Shown one piece after another: positions 1 through 9,118 of a stretch of 64,000 bases of DNA. Location of the stretch: NCBI RefSeq assembly GCF_001469215.1, contig NZ_LOFH01000001.1, positions 496,001 to 560,000 on the forward strand, written 5' to 3'. Source of the DNA: Pseudoalteromonas sp. H105. GTDB lineage: Bacteria > Pseudomonadota > Gammaproteobacteria > Enterobacterales > Alteromonadaceae. Under the pieces are notes generated by a model. The model was not told the DNA's origin and ran no database searches. It saw only the letters and a program-made list of their open reading frames with translations. The translations under genes were made by a program, and so were the position numbers. Numbering within the stretch: position 1 is the first letter of the stretch; the number at the start of each line of letters is the position of its first letter.

Positions 1-1652
1 TCTTAGGCAATAACTTTATGGTGGCAGCTGCTAATCCTTACGCAGTTGAAGCCGGTCAAAAGATATTAGCGCTTGGTGGCAGTGCAATTGATGCAGCGAT
101 TACTACACAGTTAGTTTTAACGCTCGTTGAACCGCAATCCTCAGGAATTGGTGGCGGTACATTTTTGATGTATTTTGATAATAAAACACAAACGCTAACA
201 AGCTTTGATGGCCGCGAAACGGCACCACAGAATGCAGATGAGACACTGTTTTTAGATAAACATGGCAAAGCTGTTAAGTGGATTGAAGCCGTTGTAGGTG
301 GGCGTTCAGTGGGTGTGCCTGGTGTGCTACATGCTTTTGCTAACGCACACAAACAATACGGGAAACTCCCTTGGGAAGTACTGTTTAAGCCAGCAATTGA
401 AATAGCCGAACAAGGCTTTAAAGTTTCTCCAAGATTACATAAACTACTTGCCAAGCGTTTCAATCCGGGTGTTACTGAACTTGACGTTATACGCGATTAC
501 TTTTTTGTCGAAGGCGAGCCATTGGCTATTGGCACTATCAAAAAGAATCAACCTTTAGCCGATATTTATAAAGCCATTGCCGCTCATGGTATTGATGCTT
601 TTTATAAAGGTGATAACGCTAAGCAAATGGTTGAAGCAGTTCAAACAAGCAAAATTGCACCAGGCACTTTGTCAGTAAACGATTTGAAAAAATATAAAAG
701 TGTACAACGAGACGCTGTTTGTGCACCTTATCATGAGTACACCGTATGTTCGATGGCCCCACCTAGCAGCGGTGGTGTAGCAGTTATTCAAATTCTTGCT
801 TTACTAGAGAGTAAACAATTAGCACAGTACGAGCCAAACTCAGAACGAGCCATTCATTATTTTACCCAAGCATCACGCTTGGCATTTGCCGATCGTAATG
901 TGTACATGGGTGACCCTGATTTTACGTATATTCCTACTCAAGAACTCCTCGAAGCAGACTATATAAAACAACGTAGTGCACTCATTACTGAAAAAGATAC
1001 ACCTGCTGTAGCTGGAGAGCCTAAGGAAAAGTTAGCTTATGCACAGGATGATGCTTATGAATTACCCTCAACATCGCATGTGTCAATTGTAGACAGTGCT
1101 GGAAATGCAGTATCAATGACCAGCTCTATTGAAATGGCCTTTGGCTCCACTGTGATGGTGAATGGCTATATTCTAAATAATCAGCTAACGGACTTTGCAC
1201 TTTCACCTTACAAAGATGGTAAATTATTAGCTAACAGAGTGGAAGCAGGAAAACGCCCACGCAGCTCTATGTCACCAGTTATGGTATTTAATAAAGATGG
1301 GAGCTTGCGTTTAGTTGTAGGGTCACCCGGTGGTAGCCGTATTATTAACTATGTTGCCCATGTACTTATTGGTGTTTTAGATTGGAATTTAAGCGCTCAA
1401 GAAGCCATTAACCTTGGCCGTGTAACGAACCGTAATCGTTACACTACAATTGAAAAAGGTATGCCGGTAGAAACACTCAAGGCATCGCTTACTAAGCGTG
1501 GACACACTGTTCACGTTAGAGACTTAAATTCAGGTTTACATGCAGTTGAACTAATAGATGGGGCTTTATATGGTGCAGCTGATCCACGCCGTGAAGGTAT
1601 TGCCTTAGGGGATAAAGATATTGCAATTAAAGCATCTAATTCTGACGAATAA
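1..1652 (+). CDS. ggt: Gamma-glutamyltransferase (5' end outside window)
   Basis: Glutathione hydrolase / gamma-glutamyl transpeptidase, normally an exported enzyme that cleaves itself into two subunits. The frame is open to the left edge, and the first Met (position 18) already lies in the conserved MVAAANPYAVEAG block, which in full-length homologues comes some 40 residues after a signal peptide. The start and signal peptide are therefore outside the window. Counting from that Met, the small subunit should begin at Thr352 in the TSHVSIVD motif, the self-processing and catalytic Thr. The GSPGGSRI block near the C-terminus is also typical of the family. A terminator-like hairpin follows. Family assignment is very secure. 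Confidence 0.95.
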   Translation, partial: LGNNFMVAAANPYAVEAGQKILALGGSAIDAAITTQLVLTLVEPQSSGIGGGTFLMYFDNKTQTLTSFDGRETAPQNADETLFLDKHGKAVKWIEAVVGGRSVGVPGVLHAFANAHKQYGKLPWEVLFKPAIEIAEQGFKVSPRLHKLLAKRFNPGVTELDVIRDYFFVEGEPLAIGTIKKNQPLADIYKAIAAHGIDAFYKGDNAKQMVEAVQTSKIAPGTLSVNDLKKYKSVQRDAVCAPYHEYTVCSMAPPSSGGVAVIQILALLESKQLAQYEPNSERAIHYFTQASRLAFADRNVYMGDPDFTYIPTQELLEADYIKQRSALITEKDTPAVAGEPKEKLAYAQDDAYELPSTSHVSIVDSAGNAVSMTSSIEMAFGSTVMVNGYILNNQLTDFALSPYKDGKLLANRVEAGKRPRSSMSPVMVFNKDGSLRLVVGSPGGSRIINYVAHVLIGVLDWNLSAQEAINLGRVTNRNRYTTIEKGMPVETLKASLTKRGHTVHVRDLNSGLHAVELIDGALYGAADPRREGIALGDKDIAIKASNSDE

Positions 1653-1691
1653 TCCTTAATCGTATTCTTAAGATAATGTACAATAAACTAT

Positions 1692-1722
1692 AAAGCGCGG
1701 TGATTCATTGCGCTTTCTTCTC
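1692..1722 (+). terminator. Hairpin after ggt
   Basis: Inverted repeat AAAGCGC (1692-1698) / GCGCTTT (1710-1716) followed by CTTCTC. The stem is good but the T-tract is poor. It is placed to end ggt before maeA. Confidence 0.6.
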
Positions 1723-1820
1723 ATTATGAATGGTCTGACAAGGTTGAATCTCATTGCTTTTTTTTATTCATGCCTAATAATGACAGATCAAATTTAAAAG
1801 ACATCGCTAAGCTTGGAATT

Positions 1821-3515
1821 ATGACTACAAATACCGATCCAAATTATCTTTATATTCATCACTCAGGCCCGGGCCTGATCGAAACTCCTCTATTAAATAA
1901 AGGTAGTGCATTTACACAAAAAGAGCGGGAAAGTTTTAACCTTGCGGGTTTGTTACCGCCACGCTACGAAACAATTGAAGAGCAAGTTGAGCGTTGTTAC
2001 CAGCAGTACTCAAGTTTTAGTGATAACCTGAATAAGCATATTTATTTACGCGCAATTCAAGATAATAATGAAACTTTGTATTATCGTTTAGTGCGTGATC
2101 ACCTTGAAGAAATGCTACCAATTATTTATACCCCAACAGTAGGCGATGCTTGTGAAAAATTCTCAGACATCTATCGCAGTGCACGTGGGTTATTCATATC
2201 ATATGAAGACCGTTATCAAATAGACGATATCCTTCGTAATGCAACAAAAGGTAAAGTTAAAGTTATTGTTGTTACTGATGGTGAACGTATTCTAGGCCTT
2301 GGCGACCAGGGTATTGGCGGCATGGGAATTCCGATTGGTAAGTTATCTCTTTACACTGCATGTGGTGGTATAAGCCCTGCTTATACATTACCTGTAATGC
2401 TAGATGTGGGTACAAATAATGAAAAGTTATTAAATGACCCAATGTACATGGGGGCACGTCACAAACGTATAGCCCAAGATGAATATGATGAATTCTTAGA
2501 TCTATTTATTAAGGCTGTTAAACGTCGTTGGCCTAATGTGCTTTTACAATTTGAAGACTTTGCACAACCTAATGCGATGCCATTACTTAAACGCTATCGC
2601 AATGAAATTTGCAGCTTCAATGATGACATTCAAGGTACCGCTTCTATAACCGTGGGTTCTCTATTGGCTGCGTGCCGTGTTAAGGGTGAAAAACTATCGG
2701 ATCAAAAAGTGGTATTTGTTGGTGCAGGCTCTGCAGGGTGCGGTATCGCCGAGCAAATCATTAGCCAAATGGTTTCTGAGGGAGTTTCGGATACACAAGC
2801 GAGAAGCCAAATTTTCATGGTTGACCGTTTTGGTCTATTAACACAAGGAATGCAAGGGCTTCGTGATTTCCAACAAGCTTTGGCTCAACAAACCGACGAT
2901 TTAGCACAGTGGACATACAGCGGTGAATTTGCATCATTATTAGATGTAATGCACTGCGCTCAGCCTGATATTTTAATTGGTGTTTCTGGCCAACCGGGCT
3001 TATTTACCGAGCAAGTTATTCGCGCTATGCATAGTAATTGTGCACAGCCGATTATCTTTCCATTAAGTAATCCGTCTAAGCAAGTAGAAGCATTACCAGA
3101 GGACGTAATTAAATGGACTGATGGTAAAGCGCTTGTAGCGACAGGAAGTCCATTCTCACCGGTTGTTTACAACGGTGAAACGTTTCCAATCCCACAATGT
3201 AATAATAGTTATATTTTCCCAGGTATTGGTTTAGGTGTTATTGCTGCAAAGGCAACCAGAATTACTGATGCAATGCTGATGGTTTCAAGTGAAATATTAG
3301 CAGAGTCTTCACCGCGAGCTAACACAGGTGAGGGGAGCTTGTTACCCGCGCTGACTGAGATTGAAACCTTAAGTAAACGCATTGCGTTTGGGGTAGCAAA
3401 AAAAGCGATTGAAGAAGGTGTGGCACTTGAGATAACTGATGACATGTTATGGGCCGCAATTGATAAAAATTATTGGTTACCTAAATATCGTAATTATAAA
3501 CGTGTAAGTAACTAA
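1821..3515 (+). CDS. maeA: NAD-dependent malic enzyme
   Basis: Oxidative decarboxylation of malate to pyruvate, linking the TCA cycle and gluconeogenesis in the cytoplasm. The protein is collinear with E. coli Mae[11 protein letters not shown] at the N-terminus, the catalytic blocks [29 protein letters not shown] and [10 protein letters not shown], and the nucleotide-binding [14 protein letters not shown]. An in-frame ATG at 1770 would add 17 residues, but it has only a T-tract upstream. I chose the ATG at 1821, preceded by TTGGAATT, because it gives 564 aa, very close to the E. coli length (565). The gene stands alone with its own terminator. Confidence 0.95.
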   Translation: MTTNTDPNYLYIHHSGPGLIETPLLNKGSAFTQKERESFNLAGLLPPRYETIEEQVERCYQQYSSFSDNLNKHIYLRAIQDNNETLYYRLVRDHLEEMLPIIYTPTVGDACEKFSDIYRSARGLFISYEDRYQIDDILRNATKGKVKVIVVTDGERILGLGDQGIGGMGIPIGKLSLYTACGGISPAYTLPVMLDVGTNNEKLLNDPMYMGARHKRIAQDEYDEFLDLFIKAVKRRWPNVLLQFEDFAQPNAMPLLKRYRNEICSFNDDIQGTASITVGSLLAACRVKGEKLSDQKVVFVGAGSAGCGIAEQIISQMVSEGVSDTQARSQIFMVDRFGLLTQGMQGLRDFQQALAQQTDDLAQWTYSGEFASLLDVMHCAQPDILIGVSGQPGLFTEQVIRAMHSNCAQPIIFPLSNPSKQVEALPEDVIKWTDGKALVATGSPFSPVVYNGETFPIPQCNNSYIFPGIGLGVIAAKATRITDAMLMVSSEILAESSPRANTGEGSLLPALTEIETLSKRIAFGVAKKAIEEGVALEITDDMLWAAIDKNYWLPKYRNYKRVSN

Positions 3516-3536
3516 ACTTTTCGTAATTATATTTTG

Positions 3537-3563
3537 AAAAACAGACTTCGGTCTGTTTTTTTT
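3537..3563 (+). terminator. Rho-independent terminator of maeA
   Basis: ACAGAC (3541-3546), TTCG tetraloop, GTCTGT (3551-3556), then an unbroken T-run; A residues lie on the 5' side. A textbook intrinsic terminator just after the maeA stop. Confidence 0.92.
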
Positions 3564-3630
3564 CGCTTGTTCATTTTCGATTAACCACGTACGGTATCTA
3601 ATAGACGGAATTTAATTATTAAGGAATGTT

Positions 3631-4341
3631 ATGCGTTATTTACCTTTACTTGCTGCGGCACTCACTTTTAATGTGTTTGCTGAAAGTACACCAAGTGCGC
3701 CGCATATTTATATTCAAGGTCAAGCAGAAATTACGACGGCTGCTGACACTGTCTTACTAAACGTTGGCATTGTTGAAGTTGAAAAAGACTTACTAGCTGC
3801 AAAAAATAAAGCCGACAAAACCATGGCTAAAGCAATTAAGCTTGCTAAAAATTCTGGCGCTTTAGATAAGAATATTAATGCTGGGCAAATAAATATTTAC
3901 CGTGAAACCAAATATAATCGGCAAACAAATGCACAAGAGTTTGTTGGTTTTAGAGTATCGCGTAATATAACAATAAAGCTTAATTCAATTGATAAATACC
4001 CAACACTATTACAAAGCTTAGTTAATGAAGGTATTAACCAAATTAACAACACGCAATTTGTTTCAAGTAAATATGATGAATTACATCAACAAGCGCAAAA
4101 GTTAGCAATAAAAGATGCCCGCCAAGCAGCTAAAGAGTTTGCTAATGACTATGGTGTTGAGATTAAAGGTTTGTACAGTGCTTCAATGAGACCAATGGAT
4201 ACTAGTGTACAACCTTACGCAAGAGCTAAAATGGCTATGTTATCTGATAGTGAGTCAGGAGGCGTAGTTCCTGATTCATATCATGCAGGGGAAATTACAA
4301 TTTCTGCATCAAGTTATGCAATTTATTTAATCGAAAATTAA
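3631..4341 (+). CDS. SIMPL domain (DUF541) periplasmic protein
   Basis: The first 17 residues form a signal peptide with a likely cut after FNVFA, so the product is probably periplasmic. The remainder fits the SIMPL/DUF541 family (E. coli YggE is a member): the start IYIQGQAEITTAADTVLLNVGIVEVEKDLLAAKNKA, the middle GFRVSRNITIKL, and the C-terminal AGEITISASSYAIYLIE strand. Precise function is unknown; YggE has been linked to oxidative stress. The RBS AAGGAATGTT fixes the ATG. It is a single gene, convergent with the membrane-protein gene that follows, with a shared hairpin between them. Confidence 0.88.
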   Translation: MRYLPLLAAALTFNVFAESTPSAPHIYIQGQAEITTAADTVLLNVGIVEVEKDLLAAKNKADKTMAKAIKLAKNSGALDKNINAGQINIYRETKYNRQTNAQEFVGFRVSRNITIKLNSIDKYPTLLQSLVNEGINQINNTQFVSSKYDELHQQAQKLAIKDARQAAKEFANDYGVEIKGLYSASMRPMDTSVQPYARAKMAMLSDSESGGVVPDSYHAGEITISASSYAIYLIEN

Positions 4342-4349
4342 AAGATATA

Positions 4350-4379
4350 CCACGGCGAGAAATATGCTTTTCACCGTGG
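4350..4379. terminator. Shared hairpin between convergent genes
   Basis: CCACGG (4350-4355) pairs with CCGTGG (4374-4379). The stem continues inward after one mismatch to about 12 bp. The T-tracts on either side are weak, but the position between two convergent stops supports a bidirectional terminator. Confidence 0.55.
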
Positions 4380-4386
4380 CTAAGTT

Positions 4387-5733
4387 CTATATCTTATCTG
4401 TAAACCTCTTTAATAGAATTTCACCTTTCTTTGGTGAAATTCTTTGTATTGATTTGAGCATATTTATTACTTCGGTTCTATCATATTGGTTAGACGTTTG
4501 TTCGTTTATGTCGTCAACTATTGCCGTTAAATAATTGAATAAATTAACTGTGGCTTGCTCATTTTCGTGCGCTGTAAACAAAATATTTTTGAACGCTTCA
4601 AGTATGTTAGTCATAACATAGGCGTCTGATTTTGCATAATTACGCAGCGGGGTAAAATTATCATGAAGTAGTTCTTCAAATGATGTCTCGTGTATATAAA
4701 GAAGCGGGTATTTATTTGCGTGTTTGAATGAGTAGTTTATATCGCTAATTTTTAACCTTTCAATTAATAAAATACTCAACATATCAATAGCTTTTACTGC
4801 GGTACCAGGATCGTTTATACCAGGGCTCATTGCTTTAACTGCAATCTCTGATATTTGGGTTAAACCGTAGCGATAATGATCGCTAATATATTCTTCGATA
4901 TAAAAAATAAAGCAATTTAATAACTTTTCAACTAACTCTGGTTTGTCAGATAAATCACTGTCACACTTCAAGAAAGGGTAGCCTTTAACAGTGAAGTAGC
5001 CTTGATTAACAACAATGTAAATTTCAATTTTTTCTTGAGCAAGAATTTCACAGAGTTTTTCAGAATTAACCCCTTTAAAATAACCCTCAGTTGTACTTTC
5101 AATCGAGTGCCATGATTTAAACTCAGGAAACTCATTGATTGGATTCGCCTTCTGCCGTTCGATAACATCTGTGATCTCTTTTTTAGTATGCTTAAACAAA
5201 TCATTTAGAACATTATCAACTTGAATAGCTTTTGAAATTGAATGTATAAAGTAAACAAATAGACCTAAAGATATTAAGCCAAAAATGAGTGAAATAAGCA
5301 CACCTAAAGCGGGAATCGCAACATAATCCTCCATCTGCTTAATATTAATTAACATAATAATTGCGTAAATAATGCTACCAAGATAAAAACCAAGTACCAG
5401 TTGATGTGATTTTTTAGTAATAAGACCGGGTATTACACGCGGCGATAAATTAGCACTTGCGGTGTTTAAAACGACCATTACCATTGAAAAACTAAACACC
5501 GTTAGCGAGATAACACTGCCTGCAAGCGTGCTTAGAATAGTCCGTGCATTTTCTTCACTATCAACTAACAGCACGTTTATTTGATCTTTTAACTGAGAGA
5601 TGGGTGACGTGTATTCAATTGATACTGTTATAGTCGCTAAAATGAGAAAACTCACTGATAAAACAGATGGGTAAAAGCCTATGCTATTAATCATTTCTCT
5701 ATAATTGTTGGCAATTTTACGTGGTGCGAACAT
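4387..5733 (-). CDS. DUF2254 family inner-membrane protein
   Basis: Predicted integral membrane protein. There are four hydrophobic segments in the first ~190 residues and then a long soluble domain. The segment TILSTLAGSVISLTVFSFSMVMVVLNTASANLSPRVIPGL, and ISEIAVKAMSPGINDPGTA later on, are typical of DUF2254, a family of unknown function. The open frame extends 10 codons upstream to a TTG, but the ATG at 5733 has AAGGAAG five to six bases before it, so I use that start (448 aa). It is monocistronic, divergent from the MAPEG gene. I infer no function beyond membrane location. Confidence 0.82.
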   Translation of the reverse strand: MFAPRKIANNYREMINSIGFYPSVLSVSFLILATITVSIEYTSPISQLKDQINVLLVDSEENARTILSTLAGSVISLTVFSFSMVMVVLNTASANLSPRVIPGLITKKSHQLVLGFYLGSIIYAIIMLINIKQMEDYVAIPALGVLISLIFGLISLGLFVYFIHSISKAIQVDNVLNDLFKHTKKEITDVIERQKANPINEFPEFKSWHSIESTTEGYFKGVNSEKLCEILAQEKIEIYIVVNQGYFTVKGYPFLKCDSDLSDKPELVEKLLNCFIFYIEEYISDHYRYGLTQISEIAVKAMSPGINDPGTAVKAIDMLSILLIERLKISDINYSFKHANKYPLLYIHETSFEELLHDNFTPLRNYAKSDAYVMTNILEAFKNILFTAHENEQATVNLFNYLTAIVDDINEQTSNQYDRTEVINMLKSIQRISPKKGEILLKRFTDKI

Positions 5734-5846
5734 ACACTTCCTTTTGACCTGTTTTATTAACAAGGTAACATAAAAAACTAGTTTATTGCTGGCTATTTAA
5801 AATGTGATCTTGTGATATCATAGAAAAAAATTCTTGGAATTAAATT

Positions 5847-6221
5847 GTGATTATCTCTTTTTACGCAGCTGTCTTAGCATTTATGTACATTCACCTTAGT
5901 ATGAATGTTGTTAAAGTCCGAAAAGCGAATAAAATCTCTTTAGGAACAGATAACAACGAATCATTGATAAGGGCAACACGCGCCCATGGAAATTTTATTG
6001 AGTATGTACCTTTTGCACTTATTTTAATTTTTTTAGCTGAGTTTCAAGGGTTAGGTAGCCATTATTGTCATATTTTGGGCGGTTTATTAGTGTTTGGGCG
6101 AATTTGCCACAGTATTGCATTAACCGATGGGACTTTTAAATTACGTGTTGTAGGCATGCTGTCAACGTTTGCTGTACTGGCACTATCAGCATTTTTCTTA
6201 TTGTTTAATCGGTTTTTCTAA
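5847..6221 (+). CDS. MAPEG family membrane protein
   Basis: A small four-helix membrane protein (124 aa) of the MAPEG superfamily (microsomal glutathione S-transferase / E. coli YecN type). The motif ESLIRATRAHGNFIEYVPFALILIFLAE is the family signature: an RA.RAH.N block followed by a hydrophobic helix. Bacterial MAPEG proteins may carry glutathione transferase or peroxidase activity, but this member's substrate is unknown. The start is GTG, with TTGGAAT upstream. The stop is 1 nt before the next start, so this gene heads a three-gene unit. Confidence 0.88.
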   Translation: MIISFYAAVLAFMYIHLSMNVVKVRKANKISLGTDNNESLIRATRAHGNFIEYVPFALILIFLAEFQGLGSHYCHILGGLLVFGRICHSIALTDGTFKLRVVGMLSTFAVLALSAFFLLFNRFF

Positions 6222-6222
6222 A

Positions 6223-7122
6223 ATGAAATTATGGCTGTTATGTAGTGTCTTAATTGTGTGCTTCACCTCAACAAAGGGTGTTGCTGATGAGACATCAGTG
6301 CAGCTAACAAAACGTCTAGATGTTTATTACCCAAAACCTGAACGCGAACACAAAGTAGATAGCTGGTATCCGTTAGTATTATTAAAATTTGCGTTAGAGC
6401 ACAGTGAGTTTGAACATACATTACAAGAATCGGTGAATATGGTGCAAAGCCGCTCTCTAAAAGAGTTGGTTGAAGGTCAGCTTGTTAATGTAGTTTGGTC
6501 AATGACAAGCATTGAAAGAGAACAAGATTTACTGCCTATTAGAATACCGATTTATAAGGGGTTATATGGGCTTCGTTTATTATTTACTACGCAAGATAAG
6601 CTCGAAAAGTTTGCAAATATCAATGATGTAACGGCTCTATCTAAAATCGATTTTATCCAAGGCCATGATTGGCCTGATACAGCAATTTTAGTAGACAATG
6701 GTTTCGAAGTTTCAACATCAACGAGTTATGATGCGTTATTTAGCATGTTAAACAAAGGGCGAGGGGATGCGTTCCCGCGTTCTATTTTAGAAACTGAGTG
6801 GGAGCTTAAACAACTAGGTTCAAAAACAAACATCTCAGTGGTACCCAATATAGCGATTAAATACCCGGCAGCAATATATTATTTTGTGAACCCTAAACGT
6901 CCTGATATCCATAAAGCGATTTCATTGGGTTTACAACGAATGCATGAGAACGGTAAATTTGATGAACTTTTCAATCGTTATTTCACCGAAGCAATTCAAA
7001 AAGCAAAGCTAGAACAAAAAACCATTATTCCTATAACTAACAAACACATGTCAGAGTTAACACCGCTTAATAGTCGTGCATTGTGGTTTGAACCAGACTC
7101 AATCACTAATTCCAAAGAATAA
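6223..7122 (+). CDS. Periplasmic solute-binding-like protein (SBP family 3 fold)
   Basis: The chosen ATG lies 1 nt after the MAPEG stop and yields 299 aa with a clean signal peptide (cut after STKGVA). The mature part resembles extracellular solute-binding proteins of family 3: a central domain with GYDALF-like and TSTSYDALFSMLNKGRGDAFPRS segments, and the terminal DELFNRYF. No ABC permease or ATPase is nearby, so it may be a sensory or orphan binding protein rather than a transport component. A longer frame from 6169 overlaps the MAPEG gene and would put the signal peptide inside the protein, so I rejected it. The ligand is unknown. Confidence 0.75.
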   Translation: MKLWLLCSVLIVCFTSTKGVADETSVQLTKRLDVYYPKPEREHKVDSWYPLVLLKFALEHSEFEHTLQESVNMVQSRSLKELVEGQLVNVVWSMTSIEREQDLLPIRIPIYKGLYGLRLLFTTQDKLEKFANINDVTALSKIDFIQGHDWPDTAILVDNGFEVSTSTSYDALFSMLNKGRGDAFPRSILETEWELKQLGSKTNISVVPNIAIKYPAAIYYFVNPKRPDIHKAISLGLQRMHENGKFDELFNRYFTEAIQKAKLEQKTIIPITNKHMSELTPLNSRALWFEPDSITNSKE

Positions 7123-7123
7123 T

Positions 7124-7756
7124 ATGAACATTAATCGCATTTTCATAATAGGCCTCCCCAGAACAGGCACAACCAGCGTGTGCCATACATTTTTAGAACT
7201 AGGATTCAACACCGCGCATACTGCATATACCAAGCAATGCATAAATGACGCTCAAGTCATTGCTGACACACCGGTTTTTAATGATTTTGTTGCTCTTGAC
7301 AAACTGTATCCTAACTCAAAATTTATTTATTTAGCACGAGATTTTAGCTTGTGGGCCCCCTCTATTCGTCAACTATTACAAAGAATGTTTAATAATCTGA
7401 CGCGAGAAGACGGAGGTTTTAACCCGCATATAAAGCGTTGTTACTCAGACACCTTTAAAAATTTAACGCTAGATAATATAGCCTGTGATAATTATCTGAA
7501 AGAACAGTATTTACATCATTTTGAGCAAGCTCACGGCTATTTTAAAAATAGAGAGCATGACTTCTTGTCTATCAATATTAGTCATAAATCAAGCTTTGAA
7601 CAGCTGTGCGATTTTTTAAATTGCTCTGTACCTGAACACTTAAATGACTTTAAAAAGATGAATATGGGTGGAAAAGTAACTGCCTGGAACAATATTAAAC
7701 ATCCACATAAAGTAGCTTCAACAACGAATGGTAAAATAGATAAAGTTATTTATTAA
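7124..7756 (+). CDS. P-loop sulfotransferase family protein
   Basis: The N-terminus FIIGLPRTGTTS (GLPRTGTTS at residues 10-18) is the PAPS 5'-phosphosulfate-binding loop of sulfotransferases. The downstream segment FIYLARDFSLWAPS supplies the Arg and Ser expected for the 3'-phosphate site. At 210 aa it matches small bacterial sulfotransferases. The ATG follows the previous stop by 1 nt, so it is likely co-transcribed with the MAPEG and solute-binding genes. An upstream ATG at 7076 lies inside the previous gene and adds unrelated residues. The acceptor substrate cannot be told from sequence. Confidence 0.82.
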   Translation: MNINRIFIIGLPRTGTTSVCHTFLELGFNTAHTAYTKQCINDAQVIADTPVFNDFVALDKLYPNSKFIYLARDFSLWAPSIRQLLQRMFNNLTREDGGFNPHIKRCYSDTFKNLTLDNIACDNYLKEQYLHHFEQAHGYFKNREHDFLSINISHKSSFEQLCDFLNCSVPEHLNDFKKMNMGGKVTAWNNIKHPHKVASTTNGKIDKVIY

Positions 7757-7828
7757 CTTTCGCCTATAGAAGATTTTATCAATTGATTACGGTAAAATTG
7801 AATGATTGATTCTTTAGTAAATTAAACC

Positions 7829-8401
7829 ATGTTTGAATTAAAATACCACACTCCATTTTCTTGGACGGAGGCTGTTCTAGCCGACTTTGATACCTTTTTA
7901 CAAGACCATGCGGCAGCTGAAAAAAAAGCGTCTGGTATGGCGATGTCTATGTTGTCACATTACCCTGATCGTCGAAAACTTGTTAAAGCAATGACTGATT
8001 TAGCACTTGAAGAAATGATTCACTTTAAACAAGTACTTAAGTTGCTGATAGATCGTGATGTGAATTTGGGGAACGATCAAAAAGATCCCTATGTTAAACA
8101 AATACGTGCAGTATTCAGAAATGGTCGTGATGAATTTTTAATGGACAGATTACTCGTAGGTGCAGTAATAGAGGCGAGGGGACATGAGCGATTTTCACTT
8201 GTGGCAGAAGCGTTACCTGCAGGTAAAGAGAAAGAGTTTTATGCGGCAATTGCAAAATCAGAAGAAAAACATAAAAACTTGTTTGTTGAATTAGCCTATG
8301 AATATTTTGACAAAAAAGAAGTCGACATACGACTTGAAGAAATATTAATTGCTGAAGCAGACATTTGTAAAGGGATACCATTCACAGCGGCTTTGCATTA
8401 A
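7829..8401 (+). CDS. miaE: tRNA-(ms2io6A)-hydroxylase
   Basis: Ferritin-like diiron monooxygenase that hydroxylates the isopentenyl group of the ms2i6A37 modification in tRNA. The expected four-helix metal ligands are visible: Glu31, Glu62-x-x-His65, Glu115, and Glu145-x-x-His148. The length (190 aa) fits the shorter MiaE proteins of Pseudomonas and marine gammaproteobacteria. The RBS is weak (ATTAAACC before ATG), but the family N-terminus is present. It appears to be a single gene, followed by a hairpin. Confidence 0.9.
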   Translation: MFELKYHTPFSWTEAVLADFDTFLQDHAAAEKKASGMAMSMLSHYPDRRKLVKAMTDLALEEMIHFKQVLKLLIDRDVNLGNDQKDPYVKQIRAVFRNGRDEFLMDRLLVGAVIEARGHERFSLVAEALPAGKEKEFYAAIAKSEEKHKNLFVELAYEYFDKKEVDIRLEEILIAEADICKGIPFTAALH

Positions 8402-8423
8402 TTTCCGAACTCCTATTATGTTA

Positions 8424-8455
8424 AATAGGCTGTAAAATTACTTTAACAGCCTAAT
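8424..8455 (+). terminator. Hairpin after miaE
   Basis: TAGGCTGT (8426-8433) pairs with ACAGCCTA (8446-8453) and AT pairs extend the stem. No good T-run follows, so this is only a probable terminator. Confidence 0.5.
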
Positions 8456-8615
8456 TATATCTGCAGTTTATATTGCTGCCTAAGCTTTACCATTTAAAAA
8501 CGCTTCAATCATCACAGTATTGTCTATACTTTTATAAAGTAGGATTACTAACATGTTATTTAAATCTTTTATGGTTTAAATTTCTTTACTCATAGCTTTG
8601 TTTGTGAGGGTTAAT

Positions 8616-8990
8616 ATGAAATGGATGATGGCTTTAACAACAGTGTCTGTAATTGGGATTGGACTTGCGTGCAATTCAATCTATAGCGAATTTAAATTTC
8701 TACAATCAAACCAAAATGTGCAAGAGATTTCGAGTAGCATGTATGAGTCCATTATTTGGCACATAGATATTTACAATAACCCCACGTTTTACAGTAAAAC
8801 AAGCCAATATTTTGATGATGAATTAATAAATACTGTTGAATATCAACAATTACAAATACTCGCAAGCAAACAATCCACACCTATGGTTTATATCAATGTG
8901 TCAAATAAAGACTTGTTACAAACAAAACTCCATTTTAGAAAAGTGTTAAAAATAAAAGCGGATACAAAGTTATTCGCTCAACAGAAGTAG
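8616..8990 (+). CDS. Hypothetical membrane-anchored or exported protein
   Basis: I do not recognise this 124-aa protein. The first ~18 residues (MKWMMALTTVSVIGIGLA) form one hydrophobic segment, so it is probably an anchored or exported protein. A Cys follows (GLACNS), but the residue three before it is Gly, so a lipobox is doubtful. The rest is polar, with several aromatic residues. The open frame reaches a TTG at 8598; I chose the ATG at 8616 because GAGGG lies five bases before it. It is flanked by non-coding DNA on both sides. Coding status rests on the RBS and the N-terminal pattern. Confidence 0.6.
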   Translation: MKWMMALTTVSVIGIGLACNSIYSEFKFLQSNQNVQEISSSMYESIIWHIDIYNNPTFYSKTSQYFDDELINTVEYQQLQILASKQSTPMVYINVSNKDLLQTKLHFRKVLKIKADTKLFAQQK

Positions 8991-9118
8991 GGTCTCTATC
9001 TCATCCAAATATTTGTTTAATATTATTAACTGGATCAATGTTAGCGCTGATTTTTCACACGAAGTAATGAAACGCATCTAATATATAAACAAACTAATTA
9101 CAATGGATCACTAAAATA

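Noticed and set aside
1770-1820. Earlier ATG for maeA
   Set aside because: Only a T-tract precedes it and the extra 17 residues are not shared with E. coli MaeA.
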